NCBI RefSeq assembly: GCF_002443255.2 | Contig: NW_019211456.1 | Span: forward strand, 42,296,685 to 42,360,684 | Length of the DNA stretch: 64,000 nt | Direction of reading: 5' to 3' | Source of the DNA: Varroa destructor | Lineage: Eukaryota > Arthropoda > Arachnida > Mesostigmata > Varroidae | Position numbers and translations under genes: made by a program | Shown here: positions 28,759-38,468 of the stretch, one piece after another | Layout of the letters: each line of letters begins with the position of its first letter | Numbering within the stretch: position 1 is the first letter of the stretch | The notes under the pieces: generated by a model | Told to the model about the DNA's origin: nothing | The model's input: only the letters and a program-made list of their open reading frames with translations | The model's database searches: none

Positions 28759-28760
<2 letters not shown>

Positions 28761-29590
28761 TAGTCGAATTGAGCTTCCCTGTGTATGAGTATAGGGACCT
28801 TTTGGCGACAAAAAATATGAAGGTACACCAATTGTCAGGGCAAGTGTGTAACTGAATAGTGAAAAGAACCTGTCTGCTATCTATCTGTACAGAAAAAAAA
28901 AAAAAAGCGAACGATACAGAAGGAAAAAACCGAGACGTCTGTGTACACACATTTTCTATAAATGTTGAGCTAGTGGTGTATCATAAACGTCGGGACAAGA
29001 TCGTCAGGAGATAATCGCGAGGCTAATTACGATGGCGGTGTTGTTCGCGGTGCGACTAGTCGAAGGACAGAAAAGCCGGCAGCCTGTTAAACGCGCAGCT
29101 GAATGCGCCTGTCAGTGAAAAGGACTAACGTAGGCCGAATCAGGACCTTGTTTGTGAGACTAGAAAAAGTGATAGAAGGCCTCAGTAACATAACGAAAGC
29201 AACATCATCAAAAGCGAAACACCGAATAATAACTGACAAAGTCTGAACATCACAATCTCGCTCAGATAGTACATACACGGATATGTTCGATATACATTAC
29301 CATATATATATATAAACTGTGCTATAGTAAGCTATAATGTGACAGTAGACAAGCATGCGTATACCTAAAAGAAAGAAAAAAAAACAAATTATTTTGGCGG
29401 ACGTACATTATGTGAATATATTAATGACAACTATAAATGTAGATTTTGGCTATTCTCGCGGCTATTGGCATATAGCCATCGAGCCACAATTTTGTGGACG
29501 ATATGACTTAATGAGCATGGACCGATACAGAGTTATACACTTAGTGAAGTTTACATGAGGAAACAATTCAGAGAAACCTCGCGGGTCTAG

Positions 29591-29626
29591 CCCCCCCCCC
29601 CCCCCCCCCCAAAAAAAAAAAAAAAA
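29591..29626. repeat. C20 followed directly by A16
   Basis: Twenty C residues abut sixteen A residues. On the other strand this is a T-run followed by a G20 run, which can form G-quadruplexes. The exact length may be uncertain because homopolymers are error-prone in sequencing. Confidence 0.9.
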
Positions 29627-30302
29627 CGGTGGTGGAACCTTGGAGTTTTTTGTTTTTCGTAGACGTAACTAAGACAGGTAACCGGTAACAGATGCTGGCT
29701 CATTTGGAACCAGAACGCTCATATGTACAATAGTTTTGGTAAAATAGTCTACGTTAGCAATGACCGGGCAAGCGGGGCATGTTCGCTGGTCAAGGCTAAG
29801 CACAATAGCGCTGGGAATCAACAACAAAAAAGAAACATATATGTAATAATAACAATGTATGTATTAACGCAAAGAGATAATTTATAGCATAATAGCGTTC
29901 GGTTACCACGTATTTATTATTGGCCCCCATGTACAGTTCGTATATTATTACTATTGCAATTTTTTGGTAAAGGCGAACATAATATACACAGACACACATA
30001 AACAAACACACAGTCCGACACGAAGCGGTGGTAATTTGTTGATGTCGTGTGCGTGTCGTTAACGCCATTAGTGATAACGGGAAGGAAGCCGACAATACGT
30101 GGGAGGAAAACGAAGCAGACAGAAGACATAATAAACAAACAAAAATAACATGATGCGTCTAACGATGATCAGATATTAATGACGATTATGAAGAGATCTT
30201 AACGAATGCTAAAAGGAAATCATCTGAAACAGGAAAAGAGGACATAATTTCAAAGGAACAGGAGTAAATTATGACGATGCATGAAGGATCACGACAATGA
30301 TA

Positions 30303-30330
30303 ATGATGATGATGATGATGATGATGATAA
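30303..30330. repeat. (GAT)n microsatellite
   Basis: About eight GAT units flanked by TGATAA. Non-coding. Confidence 0.9.
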
Positions 30331-30864
30331 TAATCGAGGAGGGAGAAAAATAAAGGGAGAGATATTAGGTTATCTGTCGAGAGTTACAGAGAAAATCGAA
30401 AAAAAAAAAAAAAAAAAATGGGAAGAATAAACTATTTTATAACAAAGAAGTACGAGTAAATCTTTCTTTAGTTTATGATAGAGAATATCATGCCGATAAA
30501 AGGTAGATCTAGCCGAGAATAGATTGCTGGATTGACATATACCATATCTAACGGTAAAAGTTCATAAGCTTAATGCAAGGTATTAGCGGCAAAGAAATCT
30601 CTGATTGCAAACCTTACTCATAGAAATTGCTATCGCTTAGCTCGGCTATTAATATTATATTTACTATGTTATACTAGGTAATATATAAAATAATAAAAGG
30701 AATAATATTAAAAAAAATTAAATAAGCGTTAATAATTAGAGTCTAGGGTGACCCTGTCTTAATTGAATGCGCTATATTTTGATATCGATAGATAGCTTGA
30801 ACGGGTCCGAGCGTCCAACAAATATATCATTGTTTACCGGACTCTAGACCCAATTATGAACCGG

Positions 30865-32038
30865 TTATGAACTGTGGTTCGGTTCGTTAGTGTTCTCCTT
30901 AAACCTTCTCAGGTCGGTCATTTCAACGACGAAAACACCTCCCGTCATCTGGGAGGTGTCGTCGTGGCCGTTAGAGTCTACAAGGTCGTATCGGGGCGAA
31001 AAGATCGTTGCATCGAGTCGCTGGATAGTGCTTGTAGCGCATTATCGTAAATATCCCGCTAATGGTTTTGATCCTGTGCTAATCGCGGTGTGAGGCGAGC
31101 GATGTGATCGTGAATAGCTGGTAGATGCCGCTAATGTTTGAGACGTTTTCAAGGTAGGCGTATGCTATAGCTAGACCAGGAATTCTGTTCGGCTAAGAGC
31201 TTAGTGAAATTCTCACTGTAGAACAAGGTTGGTGTTCGCTCGATCACACAAAAAGTACTGCCAGGAAACGTTGCTCCGTCTCCATCAGCGTTCGTTTGGG
31301 GCCTTTTGTAGCCAACAGCCATCTATTCGTTATTGTACGCGCCTGAGTTTTCCTGTTGGCAGTCGTCTGCCCAGTGCTTAAGGTTTCGGGAAAAACGATT
31401 CGCAGCCATTAATTGAATCCATGCAGGATCTTGCCTAAAGTTTGCCATTGACATTATTGCTTGTCGCCTCAATGACCCCCAGCCCGGACGACAGAGGGTA
31501 GAAGTCATGCAGTGATACGAGCTTTCCTGGATATGAAGACATGACGACGGTATAGGCGATGATGGTAAATCTGTCTCGCGGAAGGCAACGTTTCCCGCTT
31601 CCGGATCATCGCTGTGTGCGTAAACCGGGACGTATGACTGAAGAATATATCGGTCGCGACAATTTCGGCGGCCTATTTGGTTAAAAGTATGCTGATCGCA
31701 TAAAAGTGTATCACCTTCTTCAGTTGTAGTACATACAGGACTTACCTACGATGTATTTTTAGCGACTATTCGTGTCAGGCGGTCACGCGGCGTGCTAGCT
31801 GCTGCATCACTATATTCCAGAATTGGTTCATTCTAGAATAGAAAGCTCTCTTTTAGCTTTGTGTGCCGCTCGTAACTAGTGTCACTTTGCTCTTGGATGT
31901 AAACCACAATCCTTTATAGTACTCAGTCTGTCCTTTGCAGTAATTCTTGTAGAAGGTATCGAATTGATTCGACATTAGATCTTGAGCTAAGACAGCCTCG
32001 AGACCTCTGAGGCTCGAGGTGCTCCGGCAGCATACGCC
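30865..32038 (-). pseudogene. Decayed protein-coding gene, family not recognised
   Basis: Reading the minus strand, one frame from 31745 down to 31149 (199 codons) has a single internal stop, TAG at 31323-31325, and Cys-rich protein-like composition (NCRDRYILQSYVPVYAH, TLCRPGWGSLRRQA). After the next TGA the sense continues in another frame (AYLENVSNISGIYQLFT) and then a third (IFSPRYDLVDSNGHDD), ending at TAA 30865. A further open piece at 32038-31853 (NQFDTFYKNYCKG) lies upstream, with GTGACA and GTAG/AG boundaries that could be an old intron. GC content is above the surroundings. I see a once-coding gene broken by nonsense and frame changes. The family is unknown to me, and some breaks could instead be short introns. 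Confidence 0.4.
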
Positions 32039-32039
32039 G

Positions 32040-34660
32040 TGACATTGTTGCGTACTTCATGATAGCGCTAGCCTTCACTGACCGCCAATTCTTTAAAGTA
32101 TGTCCATGTTACCGCTTCGTCAACGACACTTATTTGTAACAATAGCAGAGAGAAAGCTTGTCTGCGACTGTGAAGCGACATCAACACACACAACACAGCG
32201 TCAGCCCTTCATATGGACATTTTCACTATGAACGATAGCGATAAACTATTCATTGTTAACAATATAGCAAACAAATTAAACATTATCATTTGCCAGCATT
32301 AGAGAATCCTAGAAGGCCATGTGTTACGTCAAGCCGACATTGCCAAGGGGATTTGTCAATAAGCAATGATACGTTGTTGCCACTCGTCAGCTTATACGTT
32401 TAGCCTTAATGACACTCTCCTTTTTAATAAGAGCGAATTTAGTTCGCCTTGCTCTTAGGTCATAAGTGTGCCCCCAGTTCTCTAGCTCGCAGTTACAGGG
32501 GCAACGACGTGGCAGAAATATTAATGAAAATGAATTATACTACTGAAAGTAAATAATAATAGCGTTCTAGATAGCTAAGTTTCAGCTAACGCACATACGC
32601 GGTTGATTGCTCCTATGGGTTGACTATATACGTATATGGCAGCTTATTATTATTAATCAGTAACTTAACGTAAGACGAATTGCTAGTTGTATTTTTACCC
32701 GTAATTTGGGCTATATTCCGCACAGGGTGGCACGAACAATAGTGTTAGACGGTTTTAGCGGAACGCAGGGACCAAACGGTCTTAGGCCTAAGAAAAATAG
32801 GCACAGAAAATAATGGCGTAACAGTGTCTATGCAGCTATTGAGCAGAGTTCAAATCCCCCTCCGCAGATGGGAAGGTGGTAAAAGATCGAACTTGGACAT
32901 AATCACACTCCGGTTAACAGCCAAAGGGAAGGCAGTGAGTACCGGGATGCTTCCCCTTGTTTAGATTGCTCGTATTCTGATAGGTTCTTGAAACGACGCG
33001 AAGTTACGGTATCGAGACTTGCCATAAAAGGATCAGCCAGGCCTGTTCGGTTCACTGCAGATCGTTAACGTCCTTTGGTGTTAGCCTCATTAGGCTCAAA
33101 TTTATTCACATGCGTTGATTTATTAATTCAGTTTCTGTGTTACGGTAACATATAGATTGTCAGCTGACGGAATCACGGATCACTATTCGATCGTCCTACC
33201 GCGACAACGAATGGCCACTACTATCAGTCGGAAAAGCTTGTGTGGTTTTCCAATATATAGCGCATGTATTGTGGATTGTTGATAACAGGAAACGCTTTCA
33301 ACCAGTCTCAACGTTTACCAGGTTCGTCGAGCATAGGGCTGAAGATTTCGATACGGGTAGCTGTATGTTGGGAAAACTATTATTGTTCAGCCGAAAAAAA
33401 CTAGTCACAGTATAAATATCAAACAAATGTGTGCTGAGTAAGATTATTTTCTATTGTGTAATTGTGCGTAAAAATAAAAATTCTTCACGGCCTTGCTTGT
33501 TTCTTCACTTCGAAGACGAACTGTTACCTGTCGAGCTTTTCCGTTTTTAGTTGTTATGCAATGTTGGGAATTAATTAAAAACGATTTATGTACTCTTAGT
33601 TACGAACCATTGCGTTTTTACCTGTTGTGCTTAGATTTCAAGCAATAACAAATAGTTCAACTTGATTTAGGCAAGATTTTCCTGTTTGAAAAATAAGCTG
33701 TGGCGGTCGTAGAGTCCACCTATTGATACATTTAGGCATGTTGAAAGGATTTCTTTTAATACCGGTCAAGTTTTTCCTCTTCCATGCCATTGTCGTGCAC
33801 ATGTAGGTGTATTCTGAGTCTAAAAAAAAAAACGAATGAGGTCTTTCGTACATTGATATTAAGGTTCGCAAAGTAGATTTAGTGTATAAGGCCGTTACGT
33901 CACGGTCGCTTCTTTCCGTCTTCGATCTGAAAAAACCGATAACGATTGTCGGCATTCCGACGTATGTAACTAGTACTTGCGACTAGTACAGAAGGATCCC
34001 GCGATTAGTTATCTTCACGTTCGGCCCTATCAACCTATATCTTGAATTATCAATCGCATGATAATGGGACCCGCACTTCTGTAGCATCTGGAGCGATGTC
34101 CTTGCATGCTCAGGACGTTTCCGAGCTCCTGTAAGTGGTAGGAACCTTTTCATTCGCTCACGTCATCTAGTCTATATGTCACGATTTCATTCAAACACTA
34201 GACAATAACAATCGTACATAATGGTACGTTTATACGAGAGGCCACTTCAAAACAAGCATTCCCGATGCTTCCAATGCAAGCCAACGAATACAAACCTTGG
34301 ACAAACAGTGGACTAAGTTTTTAAGTTTCCTTTCCTATCCTATCGTGGAGTGAAATCAGGCCTAATGGAATATTGACATACTAATGATACGGACAATATC
34401 ATTGCTGATTTCTCTAGAAATCAAGATGTACCAATCGCTTGACAATGAAAACTTAATGAACATAACTCAATATTCGTGTGCAGCAAAGATGATCATTGTA
34501 TTGTTTTGTATTTTAACTCGTTTTAGGATCATCAACGTTTAACGTAAGGACCTCGTTGTTTCACCTGCCACGTTTCATTGCACCGAATTTGTTTCACATC
34601 TAATAAGCGATGCTTTATTCAAGCTCAAGGCGCTAAACAGGCTAAATGGATAGATGGATG
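32040..34660. other. Intergenic spacer, nothing supported
   Basis: Mostly AT-rich unique sequence. A minus-strand ATG-initiated frame of 105 codons (33955-33638) is the longest, but it shows no domain, signal peptide or splice context and is not called. No RNA gene or repeat array was seen. Confidence 0.4.
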
Positions 34661-34661
34661 A

Positions 34662-35087
34662 TTGGCTAGTACACGCCGTTTTCTTTCTGATGGTATATTT
34701 AAGCACATGCCTGTATATCTTTTACGATTTCGAGCTCATCTTACCCAGTGTGTACTACCGGTATTTATATGGCAATGGATCTTAAAGATGAACAGATTGT
34801 TGGTGTTGAGCTTAAAAAGTAAGGGAGTGCCAAAACGGTATGCAGATCCGAGAAGATTCAATGTCGACGAAAACAAGCTTTTAATATAAGGCTCACACGC
34901 GATCTTCGTAACACTGGCTTTCGTTTGGAATGAAAATGTACCATATGCCGGTTTTCTAAGTAAATACTCAAACGATATCGGATTTATGACAGTCTTCTTG
35001 TGTGAATACGACACTATACCAGAGACAGAAAATGCCTCTCAGGGCGTAATTTATTGGAGGTCATTAGTGCCCAAGGTTCCCCGTTAG
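34662..35087 (+). pseudogene. Open coding-like segment with one internal stop, unidentified
   Basis: One frame is open for 142 codons apart from TAA at 34887-34889. The protein reads as a plausible polypeptide on both sides of the stop (GVPKRYADPRRFNVDENK before; IFVTLAFVWNENVPYAGF and IGFMTVFLCEYDTIPE after), with hydrophobic stretches suggesting a membrane protein. It has no start codon and no clear splice sites. It may be a pseudogene fragment or exons of the gene ending at 37572. Chance openness in AT-rich DNA is the alternative. Confidence 0.25.
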
Positions 35088-35266
35088 CCATAAGAAATTT
35101 ATTTTAAAATGCTATTGGACGTATGAAAATCTAACCAATGTACAGAGAGATCATATCACAGGTTCAGTCAGATCATATGCCCGATTCACAAGGAATCGGA
35201 TAAAAATGCTCACGGATAATGTTCCAGAAAACCAAAAACACTAACGAGCTTCACTAGTCCGAAAGC

Positions 35267-35317
35267 GAGAGAGAGAGAGAGAGAGAGAGAGAGTGAGAGA
35301 GAGAGAGAGAGAGAGAG
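35267..35317. repeat. (GA)n microsatellite
   Basis: About 25 GA units with one GTGA interruption, in non-coding DNA. Confidence 0.95.
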
Positions 35318-35654
35318 GGTATTGTAAAGCTATAGCAAACATCTTAAAAATCGATACGACGATCAAATCGTAAGCTTGCCGCTAGCAAATCAAGTGCCCA
35401 TTGCATCTTGAGGCGTTGTCAAGATACATGCTATCGAAGACAGCCTAGGCCAAAGGAGACTGTTTTGTATAGGGTGCTTGAAAAAATGTGAATAGGACGC
35501 ACCAGTTTAGGGAAAGATCGCTTGAAGCAATAAAGCTATATCCATATTAAAGGACGCAATAAGTACACGTAATTGTGTTGCGCCAGCGATTGAAACCCCA
35601 CACAGTAGACAAAGAAAAAGCTACATACATTTACCAAGAGCTACAGTGTGGTAC

Positions 35655-35958
35655 GGAATTTCAAGCAGTATATTAATCAAATCTTTTTCTTCGACAGTTC
35701 AGCGACCGGTGGTAAAAATTTGAATTTACTAGAAGAATCTGTTCAAGCACAGGACGAAGCACCCACTTAATATATGAATATACGATGATTCCGAACATAC
35801 GGGTTAGGCGAAAAGGTCTCATAAAATATTCCGTCCATTCACCAGACCTGACGCCAATATGTTTTTTCTTGCAGAAATGCCTTACAGTATACGGTAAAAG
35901 AGTGACGATATTGAAAGATTTCAAAGCCACAATTGAGCAAGACCACAAACAGTACTGA
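35655..35958 (+). mobile_element. Broken Tc1/mariner-superfamily DDE transposase remnant
   Basis: Plus-strand translation gives FFFDSSATGGKNLNLLEES then QAQDEAPT, followed by stops and, after a frame change, SPDLTPICFFLQKCLTVYG, ending in TGA at 35956-35958. These match in order the usual catalytic-core segments of this superfamily: FF.DG...G..YL..L.E, Q.D.AP.H with the second catalytic Asp, and SPDL.P...F with the third. The second-Asp motif is present as QDEAPT. At least three stops and a frameshift show the copy is dead. No terminal inverted repeats were delimited. Confidence 0.6.
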
Positions 35959-35959
35959 A

Positions 35960-36780
35960 GTTGCTCTTATTAAATCTGCCAATATATAACCCGTTGCCAT
36001 TAGCAACGATTAAAGCCTCCGCGGCTGGGGACGCCTATACATCTATGTAGATTCCTTTGTATTATAATTACTAGTTATATGTAAATAGAACAGTATTGAA
36101 GTTACAGTCATCGTGTATTTTTTTTTTGGAACATCATTTATATTCTTGAATGAACGTAAAAATAGAAAGTAGTTGAATTACGTCATTCAGGAACTAACAA
36201 TTTTTCTTTTCATTGCCTCTATCAACGAAATTTATAGCGCTTAGATACAGGATCGAGGCTTACCTCGATGTTGCTTTCTAAGCAATATCCTAAGCCCTTG
36301 TTTATGTCTAAATCAAGTAAGCGATGGCTATTGATAGTGGTAGTGGAATTTTTACCCATTTTTAATCTTTATTTGTTTGCATAAATAATCGATACATACA
36401 TACATACACACATACATACATATAAAAGCTGTAAAAGTTATTTTTTTAGAATGCAACGTTGTGTTAATGAACATGTTCCTAAATACTGATGGAAAGCGGT
36501 GCCTTTGTTGGACAGTTAGCCTTAAATCGACTTATTTGAGGGCTATAATAACATATGGGACCTGTTTTTTGAATGCAATTGATACGTTAGTTTCTACAAA
36601 ACGATGCATTCTATCTCCATAAGTGTAGCAACCGTGAGAATTACCCTCTTGTTTAAGATAGCAATGGTTTCTGGCATATGGCTGCGGCCGCTAATACTTC
36701 ATTAAACCACCTTTGATCTTAGAAAAATCATATGCTATATCACGTTCACCTCCTTTTTCATTAGGATCTTTTTTATTTTA
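35960..36780. other. Short intergenic or intronic stretch
   Basis: AT-rich, with an ACAT tetranucleotide patch at about 36393-36424 and no coding signal. It ends in the acceptor-like TTTATTTTAG before the candidate exon at 36782. Confidence 0.4.
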
Positions 36781-36781
36781 G

Positions 36782-37572
36782 CCCTCTTGAAAAAATATGC
36801 TACTCTATAAGGAAAAACCACGTTAGACTAATTAGGGACATATCTCGTCTGGGCAGATACCAAAGCGTTACAACTGAAAATCGCAGACGATCTACGGTCG
36901 GCACCCATAAGAATGTTTTTGACAACATACTTAAATCGAAGAAACTGGCTGTGAACGGGGACGTAAGTCGTTTTCACCTCATTCGTCGCTCTCAGACAAA
37001 CAACTAAAATGTTTTTTTCGGTTGGTGGTGTACCAAATGGTTTTGGTATACCAATTGGTTACCTAAACGGCTGTGTGCAATTAGCAGGTATCAACTGAAA
37101 CTTTAAGTAAGGAAATCAACTAACGAAGAACGTATTCACTGCGGAATCATTGAGCCGGACAGTGTCCGCGCGGTATCTTCTTTTTATTCTATTAGAGCAT
37201 AGATTCTTCAAATGTTAATGTCAGTTGACCCCAGTTCTGCCCCGCTCGGTAGCAAAAGGTTTTCCAATACGGATTGGAAATAATATACAACAGCAGTTAG
37301 GAAGTAGACATTTCATCTATCATCGTGTGCATTCTGGCAGTGGATTAACGTGAGCGCTCATATAACGAGCTTTCCTCAGGGAGGGACGCTAAATTGGCAT
37401 AGGCTCAGGGTCAGTCGTCAGTAAAGTTAAGCGTACTCCCGGTGTAGAATGCCCTTTAGCGCGTTTCTTACTTCTTTATGACCGTGCTTTTATTGCTATA
37501 CAGGGGGTGTTGGTGACTGTAAATATTACTGCAGAGAAAGAAGGAGTTCAAGATGGCACTGCTATAACTTGA
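36782..37572 (+). CDS. Candidate 3' part of an unidentified gene, two exons
   Basis: Exon 36782-36962 sits between TTTATTTTAG and a consensus donor GTAAGT. It is open through its length and encodes a basic segment (VRLIRDISRLGRYQSV, then GTHKNVFDNILKSKKLAVNGD minus its first residue). A second exon, 37504-37572, follows TATTGCTATACAG in the matching phase (0), encodes GVLVTVNITAEKEGVQDGTA and ends with TGA. AATAAA lies 30 bases later at 37602-37607, as expected for a terminal exon. Upstream exons were not identified; the open segment at 34662-35087 is on the same strand and could belong. No family is recognised. The agreement of splice sites, phase and polyadenylation signal is the evidence. 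Confidence 0.33.
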
Positions 37573-37789
37573 TACCAGAGAAAGTAGCTTCCGACGTAAA
37601 AAATAAAAACAGTCAATGAGAAACGATAGTATGATGACCTCGTATGAGGAGTAGACGGCACATGAACTTAGTTCTTAAGACTATTTAATAATGCTCATTA
37701 ACAACATCGATGTCGATGCTATGATGCCCAGTGTTCTCGTGACGATGTTCTGTCGTTCCCTAGCCCTTTCCCGACTAAAGTTATTTCAA

Positions 37790-37797
37790 CTATAAAT
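37790..37797 (+). promoter_or_regulatory. Possible TATA box upstream of the Gly-rich gene
   Basis: CTATAAAT at 37790-37797, with a TCATC initiator-like site about 30 bases downstream. It lies about 280 bases before the ATG at 38076, so a leader of about 250 bases or a small 5' intron would be needed. The link is inferred from position only. Confidence 0.25.
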
Positions 37798-38075
37798 GTC
37801 AGCAGAAGTTCTCAAGAAGTCATCAAGCGACAGATACCTATCGCGATCATAACAATAGGTAGCCATTGTACTATGGACGCGAAGTCTACCCCATGAAGAA
37901 TAAAAACCTTTGTCGTTCCGCATGAAGTCGGTGAGCGCGAGTGGTCGAAGCAAAACTTTCGTACTGCTCTATCTAGCAAGTTGCGACTTGCCTACAAAGC
38001 TGGCCTGTCAAGAACTCGGAGTTGGTTCATAGTTCTTTTTACCTGAAAATAGTGTTAAACTATTTGATAAGGAAT

Positions 38076-38468
38076 ATGCGAATCTTTACTACTCTAATGG
38101 TATTGTGCATCGTAGGTCTCGGTTTCACGACGCTTCAAGTGGTGTGTTTGGACAAAAACAAGATTATTTTAGGCGGGGCAGTCATTGCTAAGTTCGCGCT
38201 GCTTAAAAAAAAGTTTGGCGGAGGCGGAAACCAAGGTGGCGGAGGTCGTGGTGGAGGCTGGAATGGAGGGGGCGGTGGTGGAGGCTGGAAAGCAGGAGGC
38301 GGCGGCGGCGGTGGTGGAGGCTGGAGTGGAGGAGGCGGTGGTGGAGGCTGGAATGGAGGAGGCGGTGGTGGAGGCTGGAGTGGAGGAGGCGGTGGTGGAG
38401 GCTGGAAAGCAGGAGGCGGCGGCGGTGGTGGAGGCTGGAGAGGAGGAGGCGGCGGTGGGAAGTGGTAA
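38076..38468 (+). CDS. Secreted glycine/tryptophan-rich repeat protein
   Basis: Encodes 130 residues from the first ATG in the frame; the open frame upstream has no ATG. Residues 1 to about 23 form a signal peptide (MRIFTTLMVLCIVGLGFT). A short basic, hydrophobic linker (NKIILGGAVIAKFALLKKKFG) follows without its first Asn being essential to the call. From about residue 49 there is a repeat of Gly runs punctuated by GGW(N/S/K/R)(A/G)G, ending GGGGKW. The DNA is built from near-identical units of about 27-30 bases, so the array grew by tandem duplication. Such Gly-rich secreted proteins in arthropods serve as cuticle components, as adhesive or cement proteins in ticks, or as antimicrobial peptides; which applies here cannot be told. 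The long proline-rich frame on the opposite strand is a shadow. AATAAA occurs at 38921. Confidence 0.72.
   Translation: MRIFTTLMVLCIVGLGFTTLQVVCLDKNKIILGGAVIAKFALLKKKFGGGGNQGGGGRGGGWNGGGGGGGWKAGGGGGGGGGWSGGGGGGGWNGGGGGGGWSGGGGGGGWKAGGGGGGGGWRGGGGGGKW

Larger units (their letters stand above)
28311..30860. other. Intergenic spacer rich in homopolymers and microsatellites
   Basis: No coding region was recognised. It contains C-rich CCCTG repeats at about 28367-28403, the CAG run at 28714, the C20/A16 junction at 29591, TATA repeats at about 29302-29316, GAT repeats at 30303-30330, an A-run at 30400-30418 and AT-rich sequence to 30860. Confidence 0.5.

Noticed and set aside
32840..32870. tRNA B-box-like sequence AGTTCAAATCC
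   Set aside because: No A box at the right distance and no cloverleaf can be folded around it.
33638..33955. 105-codon minus-strand frame starting with ATG
   Set aside because: Composition is not convincingly protein-like, and no homologous family or signal is visible.
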